Positions 11,030-23,594 of a stretch of 64,000 bases of DNA are shown piece by piece. Made by a program: the position numbers and the translations under genes. Origin of the DNA: Imbricaverruca yamaguchii (lineage: Eukaryota > Arthropoda > Thecostraca > Neoverrucidae). Location: assembly GCA_034440575.1 (NCBI GenBank), contig JAOTOL010001506.1, forward strand, positions 1,103,501 through 1,167,500. The letters are read 5' to 3'. How positions within the stretch are numbered: position 1 is the stretch's first letter; every line of letters begins with the position of its first letter. The notes below the pieces were generated by a model, which did no database searches, was not told the origin of the DNA, and saw only the letters and a list, made by a program, of their open reading frames with translations.

Positions 11030-11929
11030 CTAGGGTCTGTTCCCGTGGCTCGACCAGAAGGAACTCAGTGGAGGTTAGTTGAGGCTAGTTGAGACCTGCC
11101 CACGGGAACGACCGGTGGAGAAATCAGCTGACAGTGGTCTGAATTCCGCGACAAAATGGAAGTGTTTGGCGCTGTATCTGGCGCTATTGGTCAAATTGCT
11201 CCTGAAATGTTGGCCAGATGATCGCACAATGTATTTAGTATGACTTATGATACAAAGTCCCAAAGTTGTCTTTATTTCTAGCAATATATGTGCCCTCAGG
11301 GACTGCGGGAGAACAGATGTTCTTTTCGCCTGTAGGATGAGCCAACCAATCTCTCTTCCCTCTCGGTTGAGCACTAGGCATCGTCTGCCCAGTTTTGCGG
11401 TTGGTTACAGCCTACCTTCTTAATGTACAGCATATAATCTGGTGTCTGGCTACCTGGGCCCCGAGACGCTCTTCTGCCCGATGCTGGCTTTTCTCCATCT
11501 CAACTTGCTCGACCTCGTCGATCGGGCTCGAGTGGAATCTTATTGGCGCCGCATTGCGGCAGTTGCGGCACGGAGATTGTGGCGGATCCCGTCGATAAAG
11601 TAACATCTTCCCCTTAGGACGAATGACGTGGATAAAAGGCCACAAAAAGAATGTTATGTGGCCCGCATCTGTTACTTCGATTATTGTTCATTGTTGTAAT
11701 TTCATATTTCCTTTGCGAAAGATGATCCTGGTATTCAGTTAATGCATGCAGATTATTTTCATATGACGGAGGACGTTGTTTACGCGCAAATATATGAAAC
11801 AAGTGCGCCATGATTGAGCTCCACTGAAAAATCACAATTGGACCCTGCTCCTCGGCTCGTGGAGCTTTCGCTCCACTGGTGGAGGTTGGTGGAGGAAAAA
11901 TCTCCACTGGGTTGGCCACGGGAACGACC

Positions 11930-14476
11930 ATAAAGACATAAAGACATAAAAGTTTAGTGCAACTCTGAGCCACAAGGGCCCTTCTTGGTTGCACTCTGTA
12001 CACTGAACCAGTTGCCCACCAAATCTGCCAATCAGCCCTCCCTGTAATACAGAAAAGCAAGCCCTCTATTCTTATAATGATTGTCTATGCTGTTTTTAAA
12101 GATGTTCAATGTGCTGCTACTGACGATGTTTTCTGGCAGCTGGTTCCAGTGTTCCACTACCCTGTTGGTGAAGAAAGTTTGCCTTAACCTTGTTCTGCTG
12201 TGGTTAATTTTAATTTTGAATTTATGACCTCTAATTGCATCATTTCTGTTAAATTCAAACATTTCCCCAAGGTATCCCCTCTCCAGACCATTGACAAATT
12301 TAAAGACCTCGATGAGATCTCCTCTCAGCCTTCTATATCTAAGTGAAAACATATTAAATTTCTTCAATCTTTCCTCATATGCCAGGTTGCTTATGCCATT
12401 AACCATTTTTGTAGCCCTCTTTTGTACTCTCTCTAAAAGCCAACAATCTTTTTCATAGCTAGGAGACCAAGCTTGGATGCAGTATTCCAAATGTGGCCTG
12501 ACGTATGCACAGTAAAGCTTCCTGATCACTTCCTCACTTTTGTATGATACATTCCTATTTATTGCCCCGAGCATTCTCAGTGCTTTCTACCTGGCTTCCT
12601 TGGTCTGTTCTGATGCCCCCAATTTTGTGTTTAGAATAACACCTAAATCCTTCTCCTGTTGAGTCACTGATAGCACTTGGCCACCCATCAAGTATGGAGC
12701 CTTCATATGCTGCTTACCTACATGCATGATTTTGCACTTATCAAAGTTAAATTTCATTACCAACTCTTCGGACCACTTCACAAGTTCGTCTAAGTCTTTT
12801 TGCAGCGAGATATGCTCATCCTGACCTGCTATTGCCCTAAAGACCTTCAAATCATCTGCAAATTTCAAAACTTTACTGCTTAGGCCACTTTCAATGTTAT
12901 TTACAAATATAATGAACAGTAATGGCCCTAGTACTGACCCCTGGGGGACTCCACTAAGAACATTTTGCCATGATGACTTTGTACCATTTAGCATCACTCT
13001 TTGCTGTCTATCTGAAAGCCACAACTCTATCCATTTTAAGATGCTACCTGCAATACCATGGGACTGAAGCTGTATCATTAACCGTTTATGGGGTACCTTG
13101 TCAAAGGCCTTACTAAAGTCAAGATATGCTACATCAACCTGATTTCCCTGATCAAATTGTTCTGTGGCGAAGTTCAAAAAGTCCAAGAGGTTTGTGAGAC
13201 ACGATCGTCCTTTTCTAAATCCATGTTGAGTATCTTGAATCAATCTGCTACCTTCCAGATAACTAACTATTCTATCCTTGATAATTGATTCGAGTACCTT
13301 GCAGACTAGGGATGTGAGACTTATTGGCCTATAGTTTTCAACTTTCCCTCTTTCTCCTTTCTTGAAAATAGGAACTACATTTGCCCTTTTCCAATCGGTT
13401 GGAATTTCATTATGTGAAACTGATCTACAAAATATTATACTAAGTGGAAATGCCAGTTCCTTTTCAGTTTCCCGCAACACCCTAGCATAAATATCATCAG
13501 GTCCTGCTGCCTTATTTGGCTTTATTTTCCTGATATGATTGTAAACAACATCACTACCAATGAAATCAACATCATTTGTCAGATCCCATGTAACTGAACT
13601 ATGGTGTACGGTCGGCAGATTGGTCATATCTTCCAATGTAAACACTGATTTAAACTGCTTGCTCAGCTCCTCAACCATCTCACTATCCTCACCCAATGTA
13701 GTCCCGTTTACTTCCAGTGGACCAATTGTGCTAGAAACTTTACTCAGCTTGTAGAAACTAAAGAACTTTTTACTGTCCCCATTACAGTTTCTAGCTAAAT
13801 CCAGTTCCTTTGCTCGCTTTGCTGCTCTGGTTTTTTGCTTCACAGTGTCTCTAGCTTTTCGATACGCCTTTAGATTAATGACATTTGAGGCTTCTTTAAA
13901 AACTATAAATGCAGTTTTCTTAGCCCTAATTGCTTTTATCACGTCTGGTGTAAGCCATGCTGGCTTTCCTACCCTTCTTTTGCGTCTTTGCTTTTGGGGG
14001 ACATGTCTAATCTGAGTTTCCTTTAAGTAAGATTTGAACTTTTCCCACATTTCACAGGCATTTAAATTGGAGAATTCTTCTTCCCATCTGATGGCACTTA
14101 AAGCCGCTCTCATGCCGTTAAAGTCTGCTCTGTTGAAATTTGGAACCTTTACCAAATTATCCTTGATAATTTCCCCTACATGTGCCTTGAATCTAACTAT
14201 GTTATGGTCACTTTTTCCCAGAGTTTCGCCGAACCAAGTCACTTAAATCCGAGAATACAAGGTCCAAGAATGAACCATGCCTGGTAGGTTCCGATACAAA
14301 CTGGTGTAAGAACAGGTCCTCTTCAAGGCATTTCCTGAACATTTTGCATGATGGGGAGCCAACACCAGCATTTTCATAACTTTTTAGATTAAAGTCACCG
14401 AGAATAAGGCACTTCCTCTTAAAGTTTCTACTGATTTCCTCACAAATCACCTTGTCAAGCTCCAGTTGCTGAGGAT
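11930..14476 (-). pseudogene. LINE ORF2: endonuclease end plus reverse transcriptase
   Basis: ORF2 of the CR1-type LINE. From its 5' side: the end of the apurinic-type endonuclease with LILGDFNLKSY (14450-14208), a linker, then reverse transcriptase blocks YRPISLTSLVCKVLE, HGFRKGRSCLTNLL, LDFSKAFDKVPH, SGVPQGSVLGPLLF and the catalytic FADDLKVF (12587-14242), then the thumb and C-terminal region (12032-12574). The frame is broken by a shift near 14230 and by a stop near 12586. The second family copy at 41300-43480 has a sense codon at that stop, so the break belongs to this copy. Confidence 0.88.
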
Positions 14477-14808
14477 GTGGCAGGCAGGGGTAAAAAAACC
14501 ATCAAGTTGGTCGCCGACCAAACCGAAGCAATCGTGCGTGGTCTCCTACCCAAAAAGCGTACTAGGAGGTAACTGAGCAATATTACCATGTGGCACTTTG
14601 CATTCGAATACAAATTCGTTGCTGCTCTTTGGTTGTCCTGCAACCATGAAGCATCTTTATCTTTCGTACACACGAAAGATAAACCATGCATTGATTCCGA
14701 TCAATATACCGGGCACATTAGCAGTTAAACAAAAACACGTTAAATTGATTATGACAAAGAGCCTTCGCCAGGCCCCATCTTATCGACTGTAACAAAAACT
14801 AGCAACAT

Positions 14809-14988
14809 ATGGAATGTCGTGCCCAGCTAAATCCGCTTGGTCATTCTGGCTCCAGTTTATTGTTGTATATGGAATGTCGTGCCCAACTAAACCCGTTCGG
14901 TCATTCTGGCTCCAGTTTATTGTCGTATATGAAATGTCGTGCCCAGCTAAATACGATCAGTCATTCTGGCTCCAGTTTATTGTTGTGC
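14809..14988. repeat. 60-bp tandem repeat, 3 copies
   Basis: Three copies of a 60-bp unit start at 14809, 14869 and 14929; each begins atggaatgtcgtgccca (the third atgaaatgtcgtgccca) and ends ctccagtttattgt. The period keeps a frame open but nothing suggests translation. It lies near the left end of the hAT-like element. Confidence 0.9.
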
Positions 14989-15754
14989 ACGTTAAACAAA
15001 GTATTGTGCACATGACTCGTCACCCCAGTTATAACAAGTTGCCTTTTTGCCCCTCCACACATGAAAGAGAAAAATACGGACTGGATGTTTATTGGCCAAT
15101 GGCTGAATCAATTCACATTATCAAATTTTGCACTGGTCGAGCTTCAGCAATATTTAACATGCGGATTTCAATTGTGGTAAACTTATTGTGCGTTTTATTT
15201 TGCCTGATGGCAACAGTTACGGTCAAGGGTGTGTATTCTCACAATAAGCGCGCGAGACGTTTTTTTTTCTTGGGAGCAAAACTATGGGCTAAACTATGAT
15301 TTTTCAAGTGGTGAGAAACGAAAAATGAGCCGCCACAAATAAACAATTTGGCATCATATTCAAAATCATAAAACTGTGGGCAGTTCCTGAGAATGTGCGT
15401 TGTGCACAATTGCGGTGAGACATAAGCGATTTCCCAGGTGCGTTTTACTAACATGAAATATCCACTCGATATTTCCACACATTCATACGATCATAACCAA
15501 TTCCAAGAAACTGAGTGTGTTGCAAGTCTAGAACACCTCTGTCCGAGCACGCGCAAGGGCAACACTAATTATATATCTTTGGAAGTCCCTTCAAATATAT
15601 TCAAATGCTGATTTATCCTTTGCCGTGAATCCCATGTACACAGATCCAGTAGAGAAAGGCTTGGTTAGATAGTGTATCACACAACCACGACGAACGTTTA
15701 GACAGCGGTTTGTGAACAAACCGCTAACTGCCCCTGGTGGGCTAACTGCCCCTG

Positions 15755-16123
15755 GTGGGAGTTAGCCCACCACCGGCGGAGCCGCGCCCAGCCCGCGCGC
15801 AGCGCCAGCGGCGGGAGATGCAAAACAAAACTGTTGCACGTAGCACAGATGAGTCGCAGGAGATAACGGCGACATCAGCGAAGATGAACAGCATTGAGGC
15901 GCGGTTGCAGGGTACCACGGCGTCTGCTACAGCTGACCGGCGCTCAGGCAAGCGGCGCGGCTGTGCGAGAACTTCAGCGACAGTTCTGCGAGATTCACAC
16001 CCTGTACCCGCACGATCAGTGCAGAACCACAACGGCAGGAGGCAACAGCAGGTGACGCCACAGGCGTACCTCCCCGCCGATGGAACGCCGCAGCTCCAGC
16101 AGCAGCTGGCTCTGAATAACTAA
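15755..16123 (+). CDS. G+C-rich open frame in the hAT-like element, unknown
   Basis: A 122-codon frame, rich in Arg, Ala, Ser and Thr, ending QQLALNN and a stop. It sits in a G+C-rich island of about 370 bp inside AT-rich sequence, just after a short inverted repeat (agcggtttgt / caaaccgct, 15700-15723) and a doubled ctaactgcccctggtggg. A second frame of the same strand reads AAVRELQRQFCEIHTLYPHD, which looks at least as protein-like, so this may be a decayed captured exon and not an intact gene. No domain was recognised. Confidence 0.25.
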   Translation: MGVSPPPAEPRPARAQRQRREMQNKTVARSTDESQEITATSAKMNSIEARLQGTTASATADRRSGKRRGCARTSATVLRDSHPVPARSVQNHNGRRQQQVTPQAYLPADGTPQLQQQLALNN

Positions 16124-17305
16124 TAATAACATACCTGGATATATACGTATATATAGAACATTGTCATTGGTGCATGTTGCCATTCAACTGGGCAATGCAC
16201 CATTTTCCCCCAGGTGAAGAAAGACACCCTGAGTGCTTCACGCCTGCACAATAATAAACAGGTCAAGGGGTAAGCATTTAGTTTTATACCATGTGAATTA
16301 CTGTGTGGAAAATTCCATCGCAAAGTATTATGGTGAAGTCAAACACAATTGGCAATCAATAATGGTGGAAATGCACCTTTTTGACGGTATTATGGGTTGT
16401 GCTAAGTTATGTGTTGTAGGCCATATCAACGTTAAACAAAAAGCTTGGGACCCACAAATTGTGCAGCATTATTCAGCCGCGGTACCATAACAAAATAAGT
16501 TGCCCTGAAATTGATCAACACCTTATACACCAAGTTGGGTCACACTTTTTTGTCAATTTGGGTTACATAACCAAACCCAACCATTGGGCCACAGGGTGAA
16601 ATGCACACCAAAGGGACAGAATACGATTAGCTGACTATTGCAGATAAGAAGTATGTGGTGCCACATATGTTGCAAACTTCCATAATTTGCAGGAATTTGT
16701 TATTTAGCCATCACATTATGAGGGTTATATTGCATGGCAACAGGGACATCACAAATAAAAGTTAAACAAAAAACTTTCACAAACGCAACACCACAAACTT
16801 TTCAGCAATGAAGTGTCCTGTTTACTGTGGGCAATAAAATGTAACTTTAAGGTAAAAAGTTTGTTTTGTAATATGCATGTCTCCATCATCTTGAAACATC
16901 AGAAATAGGTGAAACTAATTCCTGGAGAACTGCCATTATTGCAATATTCAGCAGCATTGGGTTCCACAAATTTTGAAAAGAACAGATGAGTGAATAGGCA
17001 CTGGAAAACATCTGGACAATTGATAAATATCTGAGGATCTGTGCACTGCTGCAGATGTGCATTCAGCACTGAATAGATCCACTGAAATTGTGGTTGTCTG
17101 GTCTGTCTGCTCACCATCACTGAAAATTGATGAGGGTGTGGGCAGAGGAGCCTCCTCCCTTACACAGTGAGCAGTGTCACCAGATGGGCGTGCTTGAAGC
17201 ACAGATTATTGCAATCAGGAACAGTAAGAATAAAATTGTGCAATTTGGAGTTATGTGATCAGCCAGGAGTGGATCCAGGAGGGCAAATTGGGTCATGACC
17301 CCCAA

Positions 17306-17340
17306 AAAGCAAAAGAGGGATCCAGTCCCTCTTTTGCTTT
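17306..17340. repeat. Perfect hairpin, 15-bp arms
   Basis: aaagcaaaagaggga and its exact inverted copy tccctcttttgcttt are separated by five bases. The sequence could extrude as a cruciform or form an RNA stem. It belongs to a dispersed repeat: the following 17380-17590 resembles 21320-21500. Confidence 0.8.
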
Positions 17341-18090
17341 TCCCTCTTTTGGGAAGCCAACTGTTCTTTGAAGCCAAAAATCATGCCTGTGAACTTTGCA
17401 TGCTCTGTGCACAAAGAATTAGTAGAACCATGTAATCAGACATTCATATTTTGGTAGAAACAAGTCAATCATTTCTGAATACCATAATGTTTTTGTTATC
17501 TATGTACTCAACATGATGAGGGCAACATCAAAAGGTAGGTGTTAAGGAACATAACATGTTCAGATACCCCCATACAATCCTCCTACACCACCCTCTTCCA
17601 TAACTGAGTCACTTTTAAACTTTTAAAAATTAAATTTATACACAGATTATGTTGCATTTGGATGTGATGATCACCAGTGGTGGATCTACAGGGCCTGTTT
17701 AGTGAGGGCAAATTTTGGGGAGGCAAATGTTAAAAACAGACGAAAGTGCCAAAAACATTGATTTAAAGAAAAATCTGGCAGTTTAGTGGGGAAGGGGGCA
17801 ATTTCCCATTTTGCCCTAATATAGATCCACCACTGCTTATCACAAATATGTTTTCACTTAAACAACTTTCAGCTACATCAAATCGACATTGAAGTTTATG
17901 CTGCATGGACAGCTTTTTCCCATTTACTAACATGGTAGGGAGATAGTGCATGAATGCACCAGACACTGTTGTCAGCACCAGAGATAGGCAGGCTCAGTTG
18001 CAAATTTTACCTGGCTTGATATGGAGGGGGCAAGGCTGGCACAAATTCCAGAAACATAGGTGGGAAAGTAGGTGGAGAATGGTTGGCAGG

Positions 18091-18345
18091 ATGTTTGACA
18101 TGATACGAAGATGTTAGAAGAGATTCACTGGCAATATTATTTCTTTAGATTGGTTAAAAAGATAAAACTTAGTTTGACCAGTTTATATTATAAATTATGA
18201 TCAAGCACACAAGCATCAAGCACTCATTGCTTGAAAATGATTTATAATAGAAACCAGTCACACTAAGATTTCTCTTTTTAACCAATCTAAAGATCTAATA
18301 TTGACAGCGAATCACTTCTACATTCATATCATGTCAAGCATAGCT
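18091..18345. repeat. Foldback element with about 115-bp arms
   Basis: The left arm (from tgtttgacatgatacgaag through ttagattggttaaaaag) is matched by an inverted right arm (cttttt aaccaatctaaag through tatcatgtcaagcat) at roughly 80 percent identity by eye, with a short central loop around 18207-18222. It looks like a palindromic MITE. No target duplication was confirmed. Confidence 0.7.
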
Positions 18346-19559
18346 GATCTTTTTTTCATATGGCCTACAAATTGTGGTGGATGGTTATTTCCCCCCTCCA
18401 ATCCACCAAATTTTATGTAATGCCTGGAGGGAACAGACAACAGGTAATGCCTCTTTCTTGGATCATTCCTCATACCAGAAGTGATCTCAATGAATTTTAA
18501 TGGGTAAAAATTGAGCCCAACAGTTTGACTTGAAGTTCACCAAAATCAGCATGCCTATCGCCTGGTTATCTACGGTTCGTTCCAAGTTGAACGGACGCAC
18601 CAAACCATTTAAGTTTCAGTAATGGCACAGGCTTTTCTCACCTTCAGGTACATATATGTATAGATGAAATCATCAAAGCTAGATAAAAACAGGTTTCCAC
18701 TCCGACCATACCCATTCACTAACAATTAGGCCACCACTTCTGTTCGTTCAACAAATGTCCACTTCAGCGATTCCCTCCTCACATTCAAAATCGAAATCTC
18801 TTCCTTCCCAGCTCAGCTGCCCTTTCCCGACTATTTTCTGTTGCTAGTTCCTACTAAGACACGGCGCGGCGACCAGCCTGCGACCATTTGTCGGTGATTC
18901 TCGCCTTTTTGAGCCCATTGACTTAGCACGGGTGGTCTCATTGCGACCACCGATAATCGCCGACGGACCGCGGTGTCCGCCGTGGATATCTGGTATTTTT
19001 GGTACCGTAAATCTGGTATATTAAAAATATATGCTAGATTGTTAAGATGTGCTAAATTAGTATTTGAAGGGCAGCTTTTTTTCATGTTAGAAGCACACCT
19101 ACGACAGGGCTGCCTTCATGGGCTGCAGTCTGCGGAGTTTGATCGGACAGAGCCCAGAAGAGGTGCCACTTTTTAAAGTATAACGGTCCGGCGAATGGAA
19201 GCAACATAAAAGCACGTCCTTGATTTCTTGGGTTTTGCGTGTGTTAGTCTTCGCTGTTGGTCTCTCAAATCAGCTTAACCTTAGCGTGTGTGGTCTCCCT
19301 AGAAAAAATTCCATTAGAAACCATTAGGAACCATTAGGATTTTCCTGATGGTTTCAATGATCCCTAATGGTTTGACTGTTTCCTAATGGAATTTACCTGA
19401 TGGTGTAGTGATCCCAATGGTCCTAATGGTATTCTGACCAGACAGATCGGAGTTCCCATTCGGAATCTGGTGGTTGTGTCGCTTTCCTAATGGAAAAAAT
19501 ATTCTGAATGGTTTTGATGACAGTCTTTAGACATACATAGATTGCCGTGAAATTTATTT

Positions 19560-20095
19560 TATGCTTCCTCAGAAAATCTCACAGGACCTACGTGCTAGCG
19601 TATCTAGGGGATAGAGACACGGGGGCCTTGACCCCCCCCCCCTCCAAGCGACATGTAGGGGGACCAAAATATCTCCCCACCACAAAATTTTTAACTTTAG
19701 GAAGTTTTGCTTAGGGGATTATGACGACAAAATACACAACAATGTGATGAACTTAGTCGGGATCGGCGAATTCGCTTCTCAAAATGAATGCATTCAAAGT
19801 TAACCTGGCGAACTATAAGCCGCGCCGTCTCGCGGGGGAGGGGGTGGTCTTGAAACCCCTGAGGTTTTTTGCGGATAGTGAAATAATTCATTATCGCGGC
19901 AACGCGCAGAAATTTGGCGTACCTTTTCCCACATCAATTGGGCATGTTGTGTCAAACTTTTGAAGTCAGGTCATCTAAGGTCAACGAGTTAGTCTAGGTC
20001 AAGTGAGGTCACCTAAAAAACGTTCGACCAATCGTCAAGCTTTAACTGATACAGATATTTTTAATGAAACTTTCTGCGTTTGCTTATTTTTGGAC
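19560..20095. repeat. Dispersed repeat shared with 52560-52830
   Basis: Sequence blocks such as gaaatttggcgtaccttttcccacatcaattgggcatgttg, traced here only by its start gaaatttggcgtacc, recur at 52650 onward together with ggtcaagtgaggtcac and the following aatgaaactttc block. A non-coding interspersed repeat of unknown class. Confidence 0.65.
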
Positions 20096-20737
20096 TTAGA
20101 GAACCATTAAGACTACTAGGTACCATTATGACCATTAGGTACCATCAGAACTATTAGGACCACTGGGTATCATTAGGACCACTAGGCACCATTAGGACCA
20201 CTAGGCACCATTAGGACCACTAGGTACCATCAGGACCATTAGGTACCATCAGGACCATTAGGTACCATCAAGACCATTAGGTACCATCAGGACCATTAGG
20301 AATATAATCAAATAATTACTTTACTTTAAATACAGGTTTGAAATAATTCGAAGAATTTAATTTAATTGAAATAATTGAAATACATTATAGCTATGCTAGG
20401 ATATTTCGTTATCAGGCGAAAAGTGGTTTGACGGAACCGCCTATCTTCACATATCCATCTCTATTGCGTATATATTTATCCATCACTAGCATGCCAATTT
20501 CCTCTAGTGGCGGTTTGTGCGGTTGCTGTTGGAGGTTCGCTAGTCTGGAGTTGTTTGGTTTTCTTTGAAGCACCGATCATGGTGATTTGCCATTTATACA
20601 TAAATATCGGACCTAAAAGATAATTTGAGAAAGGTAGTTCACATTAGTGATATACAGGACTTCTGACCTAAGAATAAGTACGATTTACATCCATCTGCGC
20701 CAGTCCGGGTCATGCGGAGAGGCTTGCGGCGGATCAA

Positions 20738-20774
20738 ATGGACCGTTATACAGCACAAGTACTAAAACTGGCTG
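20738..20774 (+). CDS. Possible first exon, coiled-coil/membrane gene
   Basis: ATG GAC CGT... reads MDRYTAQVLKLA plus one base and then a strong donor, gtaagt. It could be the start of the gene whose later exons lie at 22084, 23054 and 23470. Its end phase (1) does not match the phase-0 start of the 22084 exon, so either an intermediate exon is missing from my model or this is not part of the same transcript. Confidence 0.25.
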
Positions 20775-21319
20775 GTAAGTGGTAATTTCGGTGTGCTTTT
20801 TTGCATACGTTTCATTTGATAGTGTTTCTTAAACAAGACCACTAACTTCTGGCAACGATCAGATGACAAATCGCTTGCCTTTGGCACCTAGTGAAAGAAA
20901 CTACTGATTTATGTACATTTGGGAAGACTTATGTGCATCTGAACACTTAAGACGCCATGCAACAAATAACTACTGCTGATTCTGTGTGGTTGAACCAGTA
21001 ATTGCACGGTGTACTAAACATGAAAATGAACAAGCTATCCAATGTTCAAAGGTTCCTTTTGATGAAATTATTCAACCGCTTGAAAAAAAAAAACATCCTT
21101 GAAAATCACCATAATTTCTTAGCGGTGTGGCATATTCCATACATGGAGATGTGGTTATGAAGGATTACTTCACTGCAACTGTTGTGACACTAGTCATTAG
21201 TAGCCACTACAGAATATAACTACTGGTGCGGTTGCAAACAAAAAATAGGTAATTTCCTTGTGTTTTTTTTTTGCAAGCCCACTGCTATCGGAAGCGATGG
21301 CGCCTGCGGACTGCTAGCT

Positions 21320-21640
21320 CCATGAGCAAAGCATTAGTAGAACTATATGGTCAGACTTTCATATTTCAGTAGAGAAAGGTCCATTGCTCATGAATACTGC
21401 CATCTTCTTCATTTACTCTCTGAACAGGATGCTGTGGACGTCCAAAGGTAGGTGTTCAGTGAACTGTATATGTTTAGATGTCCCCACTTCCACCTTGGGG
21501 AAAGGGGTCCTGAACAGTTCTGTTTACTGAACACCTACCTTTTGTATGTCTCCCACATCATGTTTGGTGCATAAAGCACAACAAGATGGTGGTGTTTGTA
21601 AGCAATCCACCTTTGTCTATCAAAATACAAAGCACTGATC
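21320..21640. repeat. Foldback repeat, related to 17380-17590
   Basis: gtccaaaggtaggtgttcagt (21449) is answered by the inverted tttactgaacacctacctttt (21523), and the outer parts (agtagagaaaggtccattgctc versus gagcaa-like inverted sequence near 21600) also pair imperfectly. The left half is clearly related to 17380-17590, so this is a dispersed palindromic element. Confidence 0.6.
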
Positions 21641-22083
21641 ATGTCAAAGGTGACGCTAAGATGCATTCAAAAGACCAAGCAAAATAATTTCAACTTTACA
21701 ATTGCATTTAAGCTTTTTGTGACAATTTAAATATGTACCCTAAAGTAAGATGTATGTGAGATATGATTATATATTCCTTGATTCTCCTCCCACTGTATGC
21801 CATCTATGCTAGCTTCATTGAGTGGACATATCACAAGGATGCCGTGACTATGTGGTGTATTCTGCTAAAATTTTGTTTTCAATGTTCCTTTCTGCACATC
21901 AGCATACAAGTTCATTTTTGTGTGTTGACTATTTTTACAGAATCTAGATGCATCATTGCTGTTGCAGTAGTGAAATGCGTGATAATCATGATTACTGGGT
22001 ATATAGCCAGAGCTGTTGATGCACCCAAAACCTTAATAGCTCACTAATCTCCATGATTGTAATTATTTGTGTATATTCTGCAG

Positions 22084-22124
22084 CAGCAGCTCCAGCCTGA
22101 CGAGACTGATCAGTCGGCCAAAAG
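22084..22124 (+). CDS. Probable small exon, coiled-coil gene
   Basis: 41 bp between a good acceptor (tatattctgcag) and donor (AAAAG/gtgcta). It reads QQLQPDETDQSAK and ends in phase 2, which fits exactly the phase-2 start of the next exon at 23054, giving an Arg across the junction. The phase match is the main support. Confidence 0.4.
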
Positions 22125-22640
22125 GTGCTAAGCTGCCTCTGATGAAGGTATCTTTAGTGGCACCTCTGCACTTCCAGTTGATGTCCATCAACCACTGGAA
22201 AAACAAGCGAAGTAAAAACGTAGTGGTTTCAAAGGATCAGCAGGTACTAAGGAATGTTTGAACACAGTTTACCAATATTAAGTTGTGATGCTTCTTAGAT
22301 ATGCTTGCAATGAAGAAGTTCAGTATAATACTTCGACGTACAATACAACACAAGACGTACAATACAATACTACAATACTTCGACTTCAGTACAATAATCA
22401 TTTCATTTCTACACGACGCATTTGAACTTTCATCTGGCTCAGACACCAATATATATAATTCATGTACAGTATTTCCTGAAGGTAAGTAGAGAAAACGAAG
22501 TATAATTTGCTGGTCACTAGCAAATGTAGCCAGCTGATTGTGCTTGCCGCAGCCATGTAAAGTGTCAGATTACACTTTATCAGTGTACAGTGTGCGTGTT
22601 GTGTAGATGTGGATTCATAGCCGTCCACATAACTCAAGAT

Positions 22641-22697
22641 TGATTAATTATTTGGGTTTAAGGGCGCGCCGACTACTAGGTCATTTAGCGCCCATAA
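22641..22697 (-). mobile_element. SINE 3' tail fragment
   Basis: ttatttgggtttaagggcgc...ggtcatttagcgccca is the reverse of the SINE tail gggcgctgtatgaccgaag...gcgcccctaagcccaaata seen at 40134-40187. 5'-truncated copy, minus strand. Confidence 0.55.
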
Positions 22698-23053
22698 CTC
22701 AAGAGAGAGATGCTGATTGATGGGGTCATCATATTTTTTGGATGGATGGAAGTTGTTAATTCCGGGGGCATCGCCAAGTTGTATCGAAGCAAGGACCCCA
22801 GAATCAAGGGAAATTAGGAATAACCCATCAAAATATATAGCACTTGTATGGTTGTGAGGAAGGATGTTTGATTACTTTCACCTTTAATGCTAATTTCTCC
22901 TGGAAGCTTCAATCCTCACTATCCCATGTCTTCAAATGATACTAGGTCCTTTATCGCAATGACATTACTAATGTTGTGTATTTAATAGGTACTGGGCGCC
23001 AAATGACCCTGCTGTCGGGGCATCCCTAAACCTAAATATTCAATTTCTAATAG

Positions 23054-23235
23054 GTACAAGAAGTTCAGACTCCTGCAGAAAGAGATGGCAAAGCAGAATG
23101 AGGAGGTTACTCAGCTGAAGCAGCAGGTCACCCTCCTCGAGAGCAACAAAGAGGCTCTTCAGGATTATGCCAAGCAGCTGCAGGAGCTGAACCATGCATT
23201 CCAGCACGAAGTGCCCGCTGCTGTTCAAGGACAAG
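23054..23235 (+). CDS. Exon encoding a coiled coil
   Basis: 182 bp between acceptor tttctaatag and donor CAAG/gtgagaac. The product reads YKKFRLLQKEMAKQNEEV, then LKQQVTLLESNKEALQDY and AKQLQELNHAFQHEV, with hydrophobic residues at heptad spacing and a strong Lys/Glu/Gln composition: a typical coiled coil of about 60 residues. Codon use is G+C-rich compared with the AT-rich surroundings. The gene was not recognised; it is not part of the CCDC186 model, which starts 4.8 kb downstream. It lies inside the 19297-24659 segment of the hAT-like element. Confidence 0.55.
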
Positions 23236-23469
23236 GTGAGAACGAATCAAGACCCAACAAACCCAGAGTACTATTGGAAGACAAGATCAGTCCGTAAGCA
23301 GCTCATAAGTTCATATCTGCCCAAATGTCTGCCCGCTGTTCCATTCATTTCCTGTTCGAGTCTCCCCGAACCTCTCCGATCTTCTTCCCCACTGTAGATT
23401 AATGGAATAGTCCCGTGGTCCCATTTGCAGATGGCGCATTGGCTCTTTTCAAATTTCATTTGTTTACAG

Positions 23470-23594
23470 GCTATATATATGTTAGTGTTTTTGTTTTTGT
23501 TAGTTCCAAGGTGGATGCAGTCATAGTTTTATTCCTTACGGTGATCGCCCTTGTAAACGTTATGAAGCAAAAACCCTGGATCAACAACACTTAA
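23470..23594 (+). CDS. Possible last exon with a membrane segment
   Basis: Follows a strong acceptor (tttcatttgtttacag) and starts in the phase (1) left by the 23054 exon. It reads 40 codons with a hydrophobic stretch VDAVIVLFLTVIALVNVM, a short basic/polar tail KQKPWINNT and a TAA. Joined to the upstream coiled coil it would make a tail-anchored membrane protein. AT-rich frames of this length also occur by chance, and the 23054 exon could instead read through to a stop at 23297. Confidence 0.3.

Noticed and set aside
14485..16830. Recurring gttaaacaaaa motif (about 14727, 14990, 16430, 16762) as subterminal transposase sites
   Set aside because: Four AT-rich matches over 2.3 kb are too few and not placed at the ends. 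I could not separate them from chance.
22301..22489. Extra exon ending GAAG/gtaagt for the coiled-coil gene
   Set aside because: Its start could match in phase, but its end phase does not fit the 23054 exon and its composition is not coiled coil.
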